A program made the position numbers and the translations under genes. The notes below the pieces were generated by a model that had not been told where the DNA came from, ran no database searches, and saw nothing but the letters and a program-made list of their open reading frames with translations. From HO2-45-28 sp964574495 (GTDB lineage: Bacteria > Patescibacteriota > Minisyncoccia > HO2-45-28): a stretch of DNA of 15,318 nucleotides. Below, piece by piece: positions 7,784-14,435 of this stretch (positions within the stretch are counted from its first letter, which is position 1; each line of letters begins with the position of its first letter). The stretch covers positions 1 through 15,318 of the forward strand of contig CAZNNT010000020.1 in NCBI GenBank assembly GCA_964574495.1, in the 5' to 3' direction.

Positions 7784-10700
7784 TTATTCCTCTTCGCCTG
7801 ATTTCTTATTAATTACGCCTTCTTTGTCGGAAGAACCGCCGGCCAAATCTATATCAAGAACCAAGCCCCTCAATTCATTTAAGAGAACATGAAAAGAGGC
7901 GGGAATGTTCGGGCTCTTAAAACGCTCCCCGCGGACAATGGCGTCATAAGCCGCCGAACGCCCGAGCACGTCATCCGATTTTATAGTCAGCATCTCCTGA
8001 AGCGCGTGGGCCGCTCCGTAACCCTCCAAAGCCCACACTTCCATCTCGCCGAATCTTTGCCCGCCACCCTGCGCCTTGCCTCCCAACGGCTGCTGGGTAA
8101 TCAGGGAATACGGGCCGATTGAACGCATGTGGATTTTATCTTCCACCATGTGGTTTAATTTCATCATGTAAATCTGTCCCACGGTAACCATCTGGTCAAA
8201 GGACTCACCGGTCCTTCCGTCATAGAGTTTCACTTTTCCAGAAGTCGGGAGGCCGGCTTTTTTCAATTCTTCTTTAATTTCTTCTTCTTTAGCGCCCCTG
8301 AAAGCCGGAGTGATGGCCTGATAGCCGAGTTTTTCAGCCGCCCAGCCCAGATGTGTTTCCAAAACCTGCCCGACATTCATTCGTCCGGCAACACCCAAAG
8401 GGTTCAAAATAATCTCCACCGGCGTCCCGTCTTCCAGAAAGGGCATATCTTCCTCCGGCAGCACTCTTGAAATAACCCCTTTATTGCCGTGGCGTCCCGC
8501 CAATTTATCTCCGACAGAAATTTTTCTGACTTCGGCCACTTCAATTTGGACCTGTTTGATGATGCCGGTTTCCAGCGGATCGCCTTTTTCGCGGGAAAAT
8601 ATTTTAACTCCGACGATGCGTCCCTTTCGGCCGTGAGGAAGACGAAGCGATGTGTCTTTGACTTCACGCGCCTTTTCTCCGAAAATGGCGCGCAAAAGCC
8701 GTTCTTCCGGAGTAAGATCGGCTTCGCCCTTGGGCGTTATCTTTCCGACCAGTATGTCGCCGGCTGAAACCTCCGCGCCTATGCGCACAATCCCCTCTTC
8801 GTCCAAATCCTTAAGTTTGTCTTCGCCGACATTGGGTATGTCGTAAGTGGTTATTTCAGGGCCGAGTTTTGTGTCCCGCACCGCGACTGAAAAATCCATA
8901 ATGTGCACTGAAGTAAAAATATCCCTTTCGACGAGTTTTTCTGAAATTATGACGGCGTCTTCAAAGTTCGCTCCCCCCCAAGAAAGAAAAGCTACGAGGG
9001 CGTTTTGGCCCAAAGCCAGCTGTCCCGAGTTTGAAGAAGAAACATCGCATAAAGCGTCGCCTTTTTTGACTTTATCTCCGACATTGACCAGCGGCCTCTG
9101 GGTTATGGATGTAAAATCGTTGGAGCGAAGATAATTTATGAGTTTATAGGTTTTATCTTTTTTGCCTGATTTAACCACAATCGCGGAGGCGTCGGATTTT
9201 TTAACCGTCCCGTCTTGCTCGGCTATTACCAGGCGTCCGGAGTCGCGCGCGGCCACTTCTTCAAGGCCGGTGGCAACAAGCGGAAATTGCGGCTGAATGC
9301 AGGGCACGGCTTGGCGCTGCATGTTTGAACCCATCATGGCGCGGTTGGCGTCGTCGTGGTCCAAAAAAGGAATAAGGCCGGTTGAAATGCTGAAGGCCTG
9401 CGTCGGAGAAACATCTATTAAATCAACATCCTGCCTCTTGACTATGCTTGGCTGACCCTTGACCCTTGCTTCAACCACTTCATCTAAAATGTGGCCTCTC
9501 TCGTCATAATTGACGCTTGAAGAAACGATATTATATTTAACCTCGTCAAAAGCATTAAGATAAACAATCTCTTTGGTTAAAATGCCATTTTTCACTTTGA
9601 CATAAGGCGTTTCAAGTATGCCTAAATCGTTGATGCGCGCGAAAGCCGACAAGTGAACCACCAGACCTATGTTCGGGCCTTCGGGCGTCTGAATGGGGCA
9701 AATCCTTCCGTAATGAGAGGGATGCACGTCGCGGACCTCAAAACCGGCCCGTTCTTTGGTGAGGCCTCCCGGACCCATGGCGGTAAGCCGCCTTAAATGT
9801 TCCAGTTCCGTTAAAATATTTTCCTGGCGCATGTATTGCGAAAGTTGGGAAGTCGTGAAAAATTCTTTGACCGCGGCCATAAACGGGCGGGCGTTTATCA
9901 GCTGGGCCGGAGTCAGGGTGTTTACATCCAAAGTGGACATGCGGTCCTGAATCGTGCGCTTCATGCGCATCATTCCGATTCTCAATTTGTTCTGCAGCAT
10001 CTCGCCCACGCCGCGCAAACGCCTGTTTCCCAGGTGGTCAATATCATCCGGCAGAGCGGACGGGTCGTTATTCATTTTTATAATCTGGGAAATAATGTCC
10101 ACCAAGTCCGCCAAGACCAAAACCCTGGATTCGGAACGCGCTTTTTCAGAAATGCTCAAGCGTGAATTCATCTTGTGCCGGCCGACCATGGAAAGGTCGT
10201 AACGGTCGGCCGAAAATAAACCGTCCAAAAATCCTCGAGCCGTATCAACCGTAGCCAATTCTCCGGGTCTTAAACGGCGATAGATTTCCACAAAGGCCTC
10301 GTCCGCGTTATGGGTTGAGTCCTTTTCCAAAGTGCGAAGCATGAAGGATTCGCCGCCGTTATCCACCGCGCTGAACGCTTTTTTAATGTCTTCGTCTTTT
10401 TCCAAACCGAGCATGCGCAAAAGCGCGCTTACGGCTATTTTTCTTTTCCGGTCTATTCTCACGTAAATCGCGCCGTCCGACTCCGTGGCCATTTCCAGCC
10501 ACGCGCCGCGGGATGGAATGATTTTCGCGCCGAAAAGTTTCCTGCCGCCGTATAAATCGGCGGTAAAATATAAACCGAAAGAACGCGCCAAAAGCGAAAC
10601 CACCACGCGCTCCACTCCGTTAACAATAAAGGTGCCCCTGGGCGTCATCAGCGGCATATCGGTCAAAAATAATTCCTGCTCTTTTATTTCTTTGGTTCGC

Positions 10701-10975
10701 TTGTTGGTCAGGCGAATCTTGACGCGAAAAGGCGCCTCATACGATAAATTATGGGTTTTAGCGTGATATTCATCGCATTTCGGCTCGTCAAAATAAAAAT
10801 CCGCGAACTCCAGGGAAGTTTCTTTTCCGGTATAATCCTCTACGGGAGAAAATTCGTCAAAAAGGTCTCTTAACCCTTGATTCGTAAACCATTTAAACGA
10901 ATTAAGCTGTACCGAAGAGAGAGGAGGAAAATCAACTAAAGGCGGCTTATAGGAAGAAAAATATTTTTTATCCAT
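7784..10975 (-). CDS. rpoB: DNA-directed RNA polymerase subunit beta
   Basis: A 1063-residue RNAP beta subunit, shorter than E. coli (1342) because the large lineage insertions are missing. Hallmarks in order are the N-terminal protrusion (VNGVERVVVSLLARSFG, where most bacteria have SQLxRSPG), the rifampicin-pocket region (about 374-405, SQLSQYMRQENILTELEH), LTKERAGFEVRDVHPSHYGR, KITPKGEADLTPEERLLRAIFGEKA, GDKLAGRHGNKGVIS with catalytic-channel lysines, and MNVGQVLETHLGW. In the rifampicin cluster, R383 replaces E. coli D516, T398 replaces S531, Y381 replaces F514, and I387 replaces P520; H393 (E. coli H526) and the RR pair are kept. It is transcribed from the consensus promoter at 11098-11125 through a structured leader. 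The region before the ATG is almost pure A/T with no Shine-Dalgarno. The usual rplJ/rplL neighbours are absent; rodA lies upstream. Confidence 0.96.
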   Translation of the reverse strand: MDKKYFSSYKPPLVDFPPLSSVQLNSFKWFTNQGLRDLFDEFSPVEDYTGKETSLEFADFYFDEPKCDEYHAKTHNLSYEAPFRVKIRLTNKRTKEIKEQELFLTDMPLMTPRGTFIVNGVERVVVSLLARSFGLYFTADLYGGRKLFGAKIIPSRGAWLEMATESDGAIYVRIDRKRKIAVSALLRMLGLEKDEDIKKAFSAVDNGGESFMLRTLEKDSTHNADEAFVEIYRRLRPGELATVDTARGFLDGLFSADRYDLSMVGRHKMNSRLSISEKARSESRVLVLADLVDIISQIIKMNNDPSALPDDIDHLGNRRLRGVGEMLQNKLRIGMMRMKRTIQDRMSTLDVNTLTPAQLINARPFMAAVKEFFTTSQLSQYMRQENILTELEHLRRLTAMGPGGLTKERAGFEVRDVHPSHYGRICPIQTPEGPNIGLVVHLSAFARINDLGILETPYVKVKNGILTKEIVYLNAFDEVKYNIVSSSVNYDERGHILDEVVEARVKGQPSIVKRQDVDLIDVSPTQAFSISTGLIPFLDHDDANRAMMGSNMQRQAVPCIQPQFPLVATGLEEVAARDSGRLVIAEQDGTVKKSDASAIVVKSGKKDKTYKLINYLRSNDFTSITQRPLVNVGDKVKKGDALCDVSSSNSGQLALGQNALVAFLSWGGANFEDAVIISEKLVERDIFTSVHIMDFSVAVRDTKLGPEITTYDIPNVGEDKLKDLDEEGIVRIGAEVSAGDILVGKITPKGEADLTPEERLLRAIFGEKAREVKDTSLRLPHGRKGRIVGVKIFSREKGDPLETGIIKQVQIEVAEVRKISVGDKLAGRHGNKGVISRVLPEEDMPFLEDGTPVEIILNPLGVAGRMNVGQVLETHLGWAAEKLGYQAITPAFRGAKEEEIKEELKKAGLPTSGKVKLYDGRTGESFDQMVTVGQIYMMKLNHMVEDKIHMRSIGPYSLITQQPLGGKAQGGGQRFGEMEVWALEGYGAAHALQEMLTIKSDDVLGRSAAYDAIVRGERFKSPNIPASFHVLLNELRGLVLDIDLAGGSSDKEGVINKKSGEEE

Positions 10976-11009
10976 AAATAAAATATAAAAAAATTAAAAT
11001 TTGAAAAAC

Positions 11010-11057
11010 AAGACAAAAACCCCTTTTCTTCCCTTATTAAGGGGGTTTTTGCGTCTT
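11010..11057 (-). terminator. Terminator-like hairpin in the rpoB leader (rodA terminator and/or rpoBC attenuator)
   Basis: Read on the minus strand, AAAAACCCC pairs with GGGGTTTTT (plus 11042-11050 with 11015-11023). The stem is extended by AAGAC with GTCTT across a two-base bulge, and a U-rich run GTCTTGTTTTT follows. This resembles an intrinsic terminator. It lies about 34 bases downstream of the predicted rpoB transcription start and 35 bases before the rpoB ATG, so it is inside the leader. A smaller hairpin, CCCTT-AAT-AAGGG (plus 11031-11043), uses the same C-run and excludes the large stem, a pattern seen in attenuators. It is also the only candidate terminator after rodA. The sequence is nearly symmetrical and has a T-run on the plus strand too. 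Confidence 0.65.
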
Positions 11058-11097
11058 TTTTGTTTAATTATTAGGGCAAATCAGCACCTAATATTCT

Positions 11098-11125
11098 ATT
11101 ATACTCCTCCCGAAATTCTTGTCAA
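11098..11125 (-). promoter_or_regulatory. Consensus promoter for rpoBC
   Basis: On the minus strand, TTGACA (plus 11120-11125) and TATAAT (plus 11098-11103) are both perfect consensus boxes, 16 bp apart. Transcription is expected to begin near 11091, giving a leader of about 116 bases before the rpoB ATG at 10975. The promoter lies 40 bp beyond the rodA stop. Confidence 0.8.
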
Positions 11126-11128
11126 GAA
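11116..11128. repeat. Perfect inverted repeat over the rpoB -35 box
   Basis: TTCTTG-T-CAAGAA is a 6+6 bp palindrome with a one-base centre and covers the -35 hexamer. It could be an operator, but repeats of this size occur by chance a few times per 15 kb. Confidence 0.3.
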
Positions 11129-11146
11129 GCGCAATGGGGCAAGTAA

Positions 11147-11155
11147 TGTGGATAA
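11147..11155 (-). promoter_or_regulatory. Perfect DnaA-box match upstream of the rpoB promoter
   Basis: The minus strand carries TTATCCACA, the consensus DnaA box, about 22 bp upstream of the rpoB -35. It stands alone, with no cluster or AT-rich unwinding element typical of an origin. It could let DnaA act on rpoBC transcription, or be chance. Confidence 0.3.
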
Positions 11156-11165
11156 CTTCTAACTT

Positions 11166-12278
11166 TTACTGGTCCGCCTCTCCGGCTAAAAACGACGAGT
11201 GAATTTTTAAAGACATTAAAACGCCTAAAACCGCGAAAAAAGACAAAAGAGAAGAGCCGCCGTAACTCACGAACGGCAAAGGCAGACCGGTTATGGGCAA
11301 AAGACCCACATTCATTCCGACATGAATAAAAAACTGCGAAACCAGAAAAGTTCCTAAACCCACGGCGTACAAACGCCCGAAGTTGTCTTTCATAATTGAA
11401 CCGGCCTTTGCCACGCGCCAGACGACCAAAGCGAAAAAAATGAATAAAAATAAAGAGCCGGCAAATCCCCACTCTTCGGCAAAAGCGGCGAAGATAAAAT
11501 CCGTTTGGTGTTCCGGAAGAAACTCAAGACGCGACTGGCTCCCCAAGCCGATTCCCCTGCCGAAAAGCCCTCCCGCGCCCACGGCGATTTTTGATTGAAT
11601 CGCGTGATACCCCGCGCCTCTGGGGTCAAGATAAGGATTAAAAAAAGAATAAATTCTGGCTTTCTGGTAAGGAGCCAAAAGAAAAAACCAGATAATCGCC
11701 GCCGAAAAAATAGCGGTCAAAATCAAAATAAAAAAATGTTTTTTGGATATGCCCGAAGCCATAACCATCCCGACCCACAAAACGCTTATCACGATAGCGG
11801 AGCCGAAGTCCGGCTGTAAAAAAACCAGCGCTGCCGGCAAAAAAGCGTAGAGTCCCGAAATCACAATGTGTTTGACATTGGCAATTTCAATGTGCCTGCG
11901 CGAAAAATACTTGGCCAAAATCAAAATCAAAGAAATCTTGGCGAGTTCCGACGGCTCCAAAGAAAAAACTCCGAACCTAAACCAGCTGACGGCTCCCTTG
12001 GAGGCCTGTCCGAAAGCCAAAAGAGCGACGAGCATCAAATTGACCGCCAAATAAAATAGAATGAGAACCGGGCCAAAACGCAGCCATCTTAAACCCGCGA
12101 AGCTTATCCCAAAAAATAAAATCAGCCCCAGCCCTATCCAAATAAGTTGACGCCAAAAAAAATAATCGCCGGCTTCCTGCGAAAAACCGAAGGACTTCAT
12201 TGAAATCAGCCCCGCGGCCAAAAGCGGCATAATGGATAAAAAAAGAACCCAGTCCAATTTTTTGAAGTTCTCCAGCAT
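11166..12278 (-). CDS. rodA: Rod-shape determining protein RodA (SEDS peptidoglycan polymerase)
   Basis: A 370-residue SEDS-family membrane protein that polymerises lipid II into glycan strands together with a class B penicillin-binding protein during lateral wall growth. About ten hydrophobic helices are visible, starting with LDWVLFLSIMPLLAAGL. Signature segments are FGVFSLEPSELAKISLILILA, GRGIGLGSQSRLEFLPEHQTD with the conserved Asp at about D260 (essential in studied RodA proteins), FAEEWGF, and GLPLPFVSYGGSSLLSFF. The ATG at 12278 was chosen because it gives MLENFKKLDW and a length equal to E. coli RodA. The open frame extends to 12449, but that stretch overlaps nadE, crosses the nadE terminator and precedes the likely rodA promoter. 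No Shine-Dalgarno is present; the mRNA start is about 4 bases before the ATG. The partner PBP2 gene is not in the window. Confidence 0.93.
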   Translation of the reverse strand: MLENFKKLDWVLFLSIMPLLAAGLISMKSFGFSQEAGDYFFWRQLIWIGLGLILFFGISFAGLRWLRFGPVLILFYLAVNLMLVALLAFGQASKGAVSWFRFGVFSLEPSELAKISLILILAKYFSRRHIEIANVKHIVISGLYAFLPAALVFLQPDFGSAIVISVLWVGMVMASGISKKHFFILILTAIFSAAIIWFFLLAPYQKARIYSFFNPYLDPRGAGYHAIQSKIAVGAGGLFGRGIGLGSQSRLEFLPEHQTDFIFAAFAEEWGFAGSLFLFIFFALVVWRVAKAGSIMKDNFGRLYAVGLGTFLVSQFFIHVGMNVGLLPITGLPLPFVSYGGSSLLSFFAVLGVLMSLKIHSSFLAGEADQ

Positions 12279-12288
12279 CAACACCAAT

Positions 12289-12297
12289 AGTATAACA
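12289..12297 (-). promoter_or_regulatory. Extended -10 promoter for rodA
   Basis: The minus strand reads TGTTATACT, an extended -10 (TGn plus TATACT). No good -35 is found at 16-18 bp, as is common for extended -10 promoters. Transcription would begin near 12282, about 4 bases before the ATG, so the mRNA is almost leaderless. The site lies just past the nadE terminator, as expected for a separate unit. Confidence 0.55.
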
Positions 12298-12313
12298 CCG
12301 ACTAAACGGATAT

Positions 12314-12341
12314 AAAAAATGCCCCGACGCAAAGTCGGGGC
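12314..12341 (-). terminator. Intrinsic terminator of the prs-nadE operon
   Basis: GCCCCGAC and GTCGGGGC (plus 12334-12341 and 12321-12328) form a perfect 8-bp GC-rich stem with a 5-base loop. On the minus strand it is followed by ATTTTTTATA. It starts 8 bp after the nadE stop. Confidence 0.9.
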
Positions 12342-12348
12342 CTCGAAA

Positions 12349-14424
12349 TCAACCAGAGATAGTGTCGGGAACTTTATCCAAATCATTAAGCCACGGTTCG
12401 GCCGAAGCATCGGACGGCATCCGCCAATCCCCGCGAGGAGAAACGGCAATTGAACCGACCTTCGGACCGTCGGGCAGGCAAGAACGCTTAAACTGATTTC
12501 TGAAAAAACTTGAGAAGAAAACTTTGAGCCACTTCTTTATCTCGCCTACCGAGTATTTCTCTCCAAAAGCGCACAAAGCCATTCGCGCTATTTTAGACGG
12601 CCTGAATCCGAAACGGACGAAATAATATCCGGTAAAGTCGTGAAGTTCGTAGGGACCGATAATGCTTTCGGTTTTCTGCGTAATCTTGCCTTCGTCCGAA
12701 GGCAGAAGCTCGGGTGAAATCGGAGTTTCCAAAACATCCAAAATGGATTCCCTGAAGCCGGATTCTTCCGCGAAAATCGTATCGGCCGCCCATCTCAAAA
12801 GATATGAAATCAGCGTCTTCGGAACTCCGGCATTTACGCCGTAATGGCTGGCGTGGTCCCCGAACATCGTGCAGTAGCCGATGAAAAGCTCGGAAAGATC
12901 GCCGGTGCCAAGCACAAATCCGCCCTCTTTGACCGAAACTGAAAATAAAATGTGTTTGCGCGCCCAGGCCTGAATGTTTTCAAGCGTTGATTTTTTCCTG
13001 CGCGTATCCGCGTCACTTCGTCCGTCACGCACCGCGGATCCGACTTCGGAAACGAAACTTTCAGCGTCTTCAATGCCGATACTCTTGAAGGACAGCGCGA
13101 CAAGTTCTTTTATCGGTATTTCACGGAAAGTCGCGCCTGCCGCGTTTATCATTTTGCAGGCGTTCCGGTAAGTCCGGTCAATCGTGCCGAAACCCGGCAT
13201 GGTCAACGCGATAATATTGCTTCTCGGCAAACCGGACAGATCAATGGCGCGGATCGCGATATTTAAGGCGTGCGTCGAATCCTGCCCGCCTGACACGCCG
13301 ATCACAATTTTTCTGCGGTCCGGCGGCAAAACTTCAAGACGCTTCATCAAACTTGTTGCCTGAATATTGAATATCTCACGGCAACGCTCGTCTCTTTTTT
13401 GCGGATTTCCGGGAACGAACGGATGCGGATCTATTTCGCGTTCAAAATCAATATTCTTCAAATTGCCTATGGGATCGCTGAATTCAACAAGACGAAACTC
13501 TCTGGCATTATCAAAACCGTTTTGCCTGAAAGAACCCTGGCGCATGCGATCCGAGATAAGCGAATCCAAATCAACGTCGGCGATTATATGAGTTGAAACG
13601 CCGCTGAACCTTCCTGATTTTCTGAGCAACGCTCCCCTTTCGGCAATGTAACCGTCGCCGTCCCAGCCCAAATCGGTTGTTGACTCGCCAAAACCGGCCG
13701 CGGCATAAAGCTGAACCGCGAGATTCCGGGCCGACGAACCGACAACCAAACTTTCACGATATTCGGACTTGCCGACGGTTATGTTGGAAGCCGAAAGATT
13801 GGCCAGAACCGTAGCTCCGGCAAGCGCCGCCATGCTTGACGGCGGCACGGGCACCCAGATGTCTTCGCAAATTTCGGTATGCAGAACAAAGTCCGGATGC
13901 TTCGCGGATTTAATCAGAATGTCCGAACCGAACGGAACTTTTTGGTCCAGCACGCTTATGATTTTACTTCTGGCTTCGCGGGCCGGAGCAAAATGGCGCA
14001 ATTCATAAAACTCGCGGTATTCGGGCGGATATGATTTTGGCGTAACTGCCAGAATTTTTCCGCGTAAAAAAGTCACGGCGGCGTTAAAAAGCATTTCGTC
14101 AGCCGTAAGCGGCAAACCGACCGTAACCATCATTTTCCAATCCCGCGTCAAAATAATAAGTTCTTCAAGCGCCGCAAGCGATGAACGGATAAGAGCGTCC
14201 GAAAGAAAAAGGTCGCCGCAGCTGTAACCGGTAATTCCAAGTTCGGGACAGACCGCGTAAGCCGCGCCTCTTTCATATACTTTTTTCAGCTCTTCAAAAT
14301 GGCCGCGAACGTTCTTTGACGGATTTGCCAAGTGCACTCTCGGAATAACCACGGCCACGCGAAGAAATCCGTGGTTTTCGACTTCCAGGAAATCTTTAAT
14401 TTTCCTTTTTTTCATCTCATCCAT
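12349..14424 (-). CDS. nadE: Glutamine-dependent NAD+ synthase
   Basis: A two-domain, roughly 691-residue enzyme that amidates nicotinate adenine dinucleotide to NAD+ using ATP, with ammonia drawn from glutamine. The N-terminal nitrilase-type glutaminase has the Glu-Lys-Cys triad: E61 in CPELGITGYS, K130 in TPKSYPPEYREFYE, and C186 in HTEICEDIW. The C-terminal synthetase has the ATP-pyrophosphatase loop SGGQDS at residues 378-383, then GGFVLGTGDLSEL, HYGVNAGVPKTLI, GFRPSKIA, NQFKRS and SPRGDWRMPSD. Length and these segments match the long mycobacterial-type NadE (679 residues in M. tuberculosis) rather than the short ammonia-dependent form. The start at 14424 is favoured by a Shine-Dalgarno; the ATG at 14439, overlapping the upstream stop by four bases, is the alternative and adds five residues. 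A terminator follows directly. Confidence 0.95.
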   Translation of the reverse strand: MDEMKKRKIKDFLEVENHGFLRVAVVIPRVHLANPSKNVRGHFEELKKVYERGAAYAVCPELGITGYSCGDLFLSDALIRSSLAALEELIILTRDWKMMVTVGLPLTADEMLFNAAVTFLRGKILAVTPKSYPPEYREFYELRHFAPAREARSKIISVLDQKVPFGSDILIKSAKHPDFVLHTEICEDIWVPVPPSSMAALAGATVLANLSASNITVGKSEYRESLVVGSSARNLAVQLYAAAGFGESTTDLGWDGDGYIAERGALLRKSGRFSGVSTHIIADVDLDSLISDRMRQGSFRQNGFDNAREFRLVEFSDPIGNLKNIDFEREIDPHPFVPGNPQKRDERCREIFNIQATSLMKRLEVLPPDRRKIVIGVSGGQDSTHALNIAIRAIDLSGLPRSNIIALTMPGFGTIDRTYRNACKMINAAGATFREIPIKELVALSFKSIGIEDAESFVSEVGSAVRDGRSDADTRRKKSTLENIQAWARKHILFSVSVKEGGFVLGTGDLSELFIGYCTMFGDHASHYGVNAGVPKTLISYLLRWAADTIFAEESGFRESILDVLETPISPELLPSDEGKITQKTESIIGPYELHDFTGYYFVRFGFRPSKIARMALCAFGEKYSVGEIKKWLKVFFSSFFRNQFKRSCLPDGPKVGSIAVSPRGDWRMPSDASAEPWLNDLDKVPDTISG

Positions 14425-14429
14425 GATTT

Positions 14430-14434
14430 CCTCC
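14430..14434 (-). promoter_or_regulatory. Shine-Dalgarno sequence of nadE
   Basis: The minus strand reads AGGGAGGAAATC directly before the ATG at 14422-14424, placing GGAGG 5 bases from that start. It decides for 14424 over the ATG at 14439, inside whose reading frame the motif would otherwise lie. It is the only strong Shine-Dalgarno I see in the window. Confidence 0.75.
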
Positions 14435-14435
14435 C

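Noticed and set aside
10976..11091. Riboswitch or L10-type leader upstream of rpoB
   Set aside because: The leader is about 116 bases, mostly A/U with one hairpin; no known aptamer core or L10 kink-turn element is visible. The attenuator reading is kept instead.
11141..11155. Replication origin suggested by the DnaA box
   Set aside because: Only one box, with no dnaA/dnaN neighbours, no box cluster and no unwinding element.
12314..12341. CRISPR-like or transposon end repeat
   Set aside because: A single inverted repeat with a U-run directly after a stop codon is an ordinary intrinsic terminator; no second copy or target duplication was seen.
12279..12449. N-terminal extension of RodA to 427 residues
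   Set aside because: It overlaps the NadE C-terminus and crosses a strong terminator and a promoter; residues before MLENFKKLDW do not resemble RodA.
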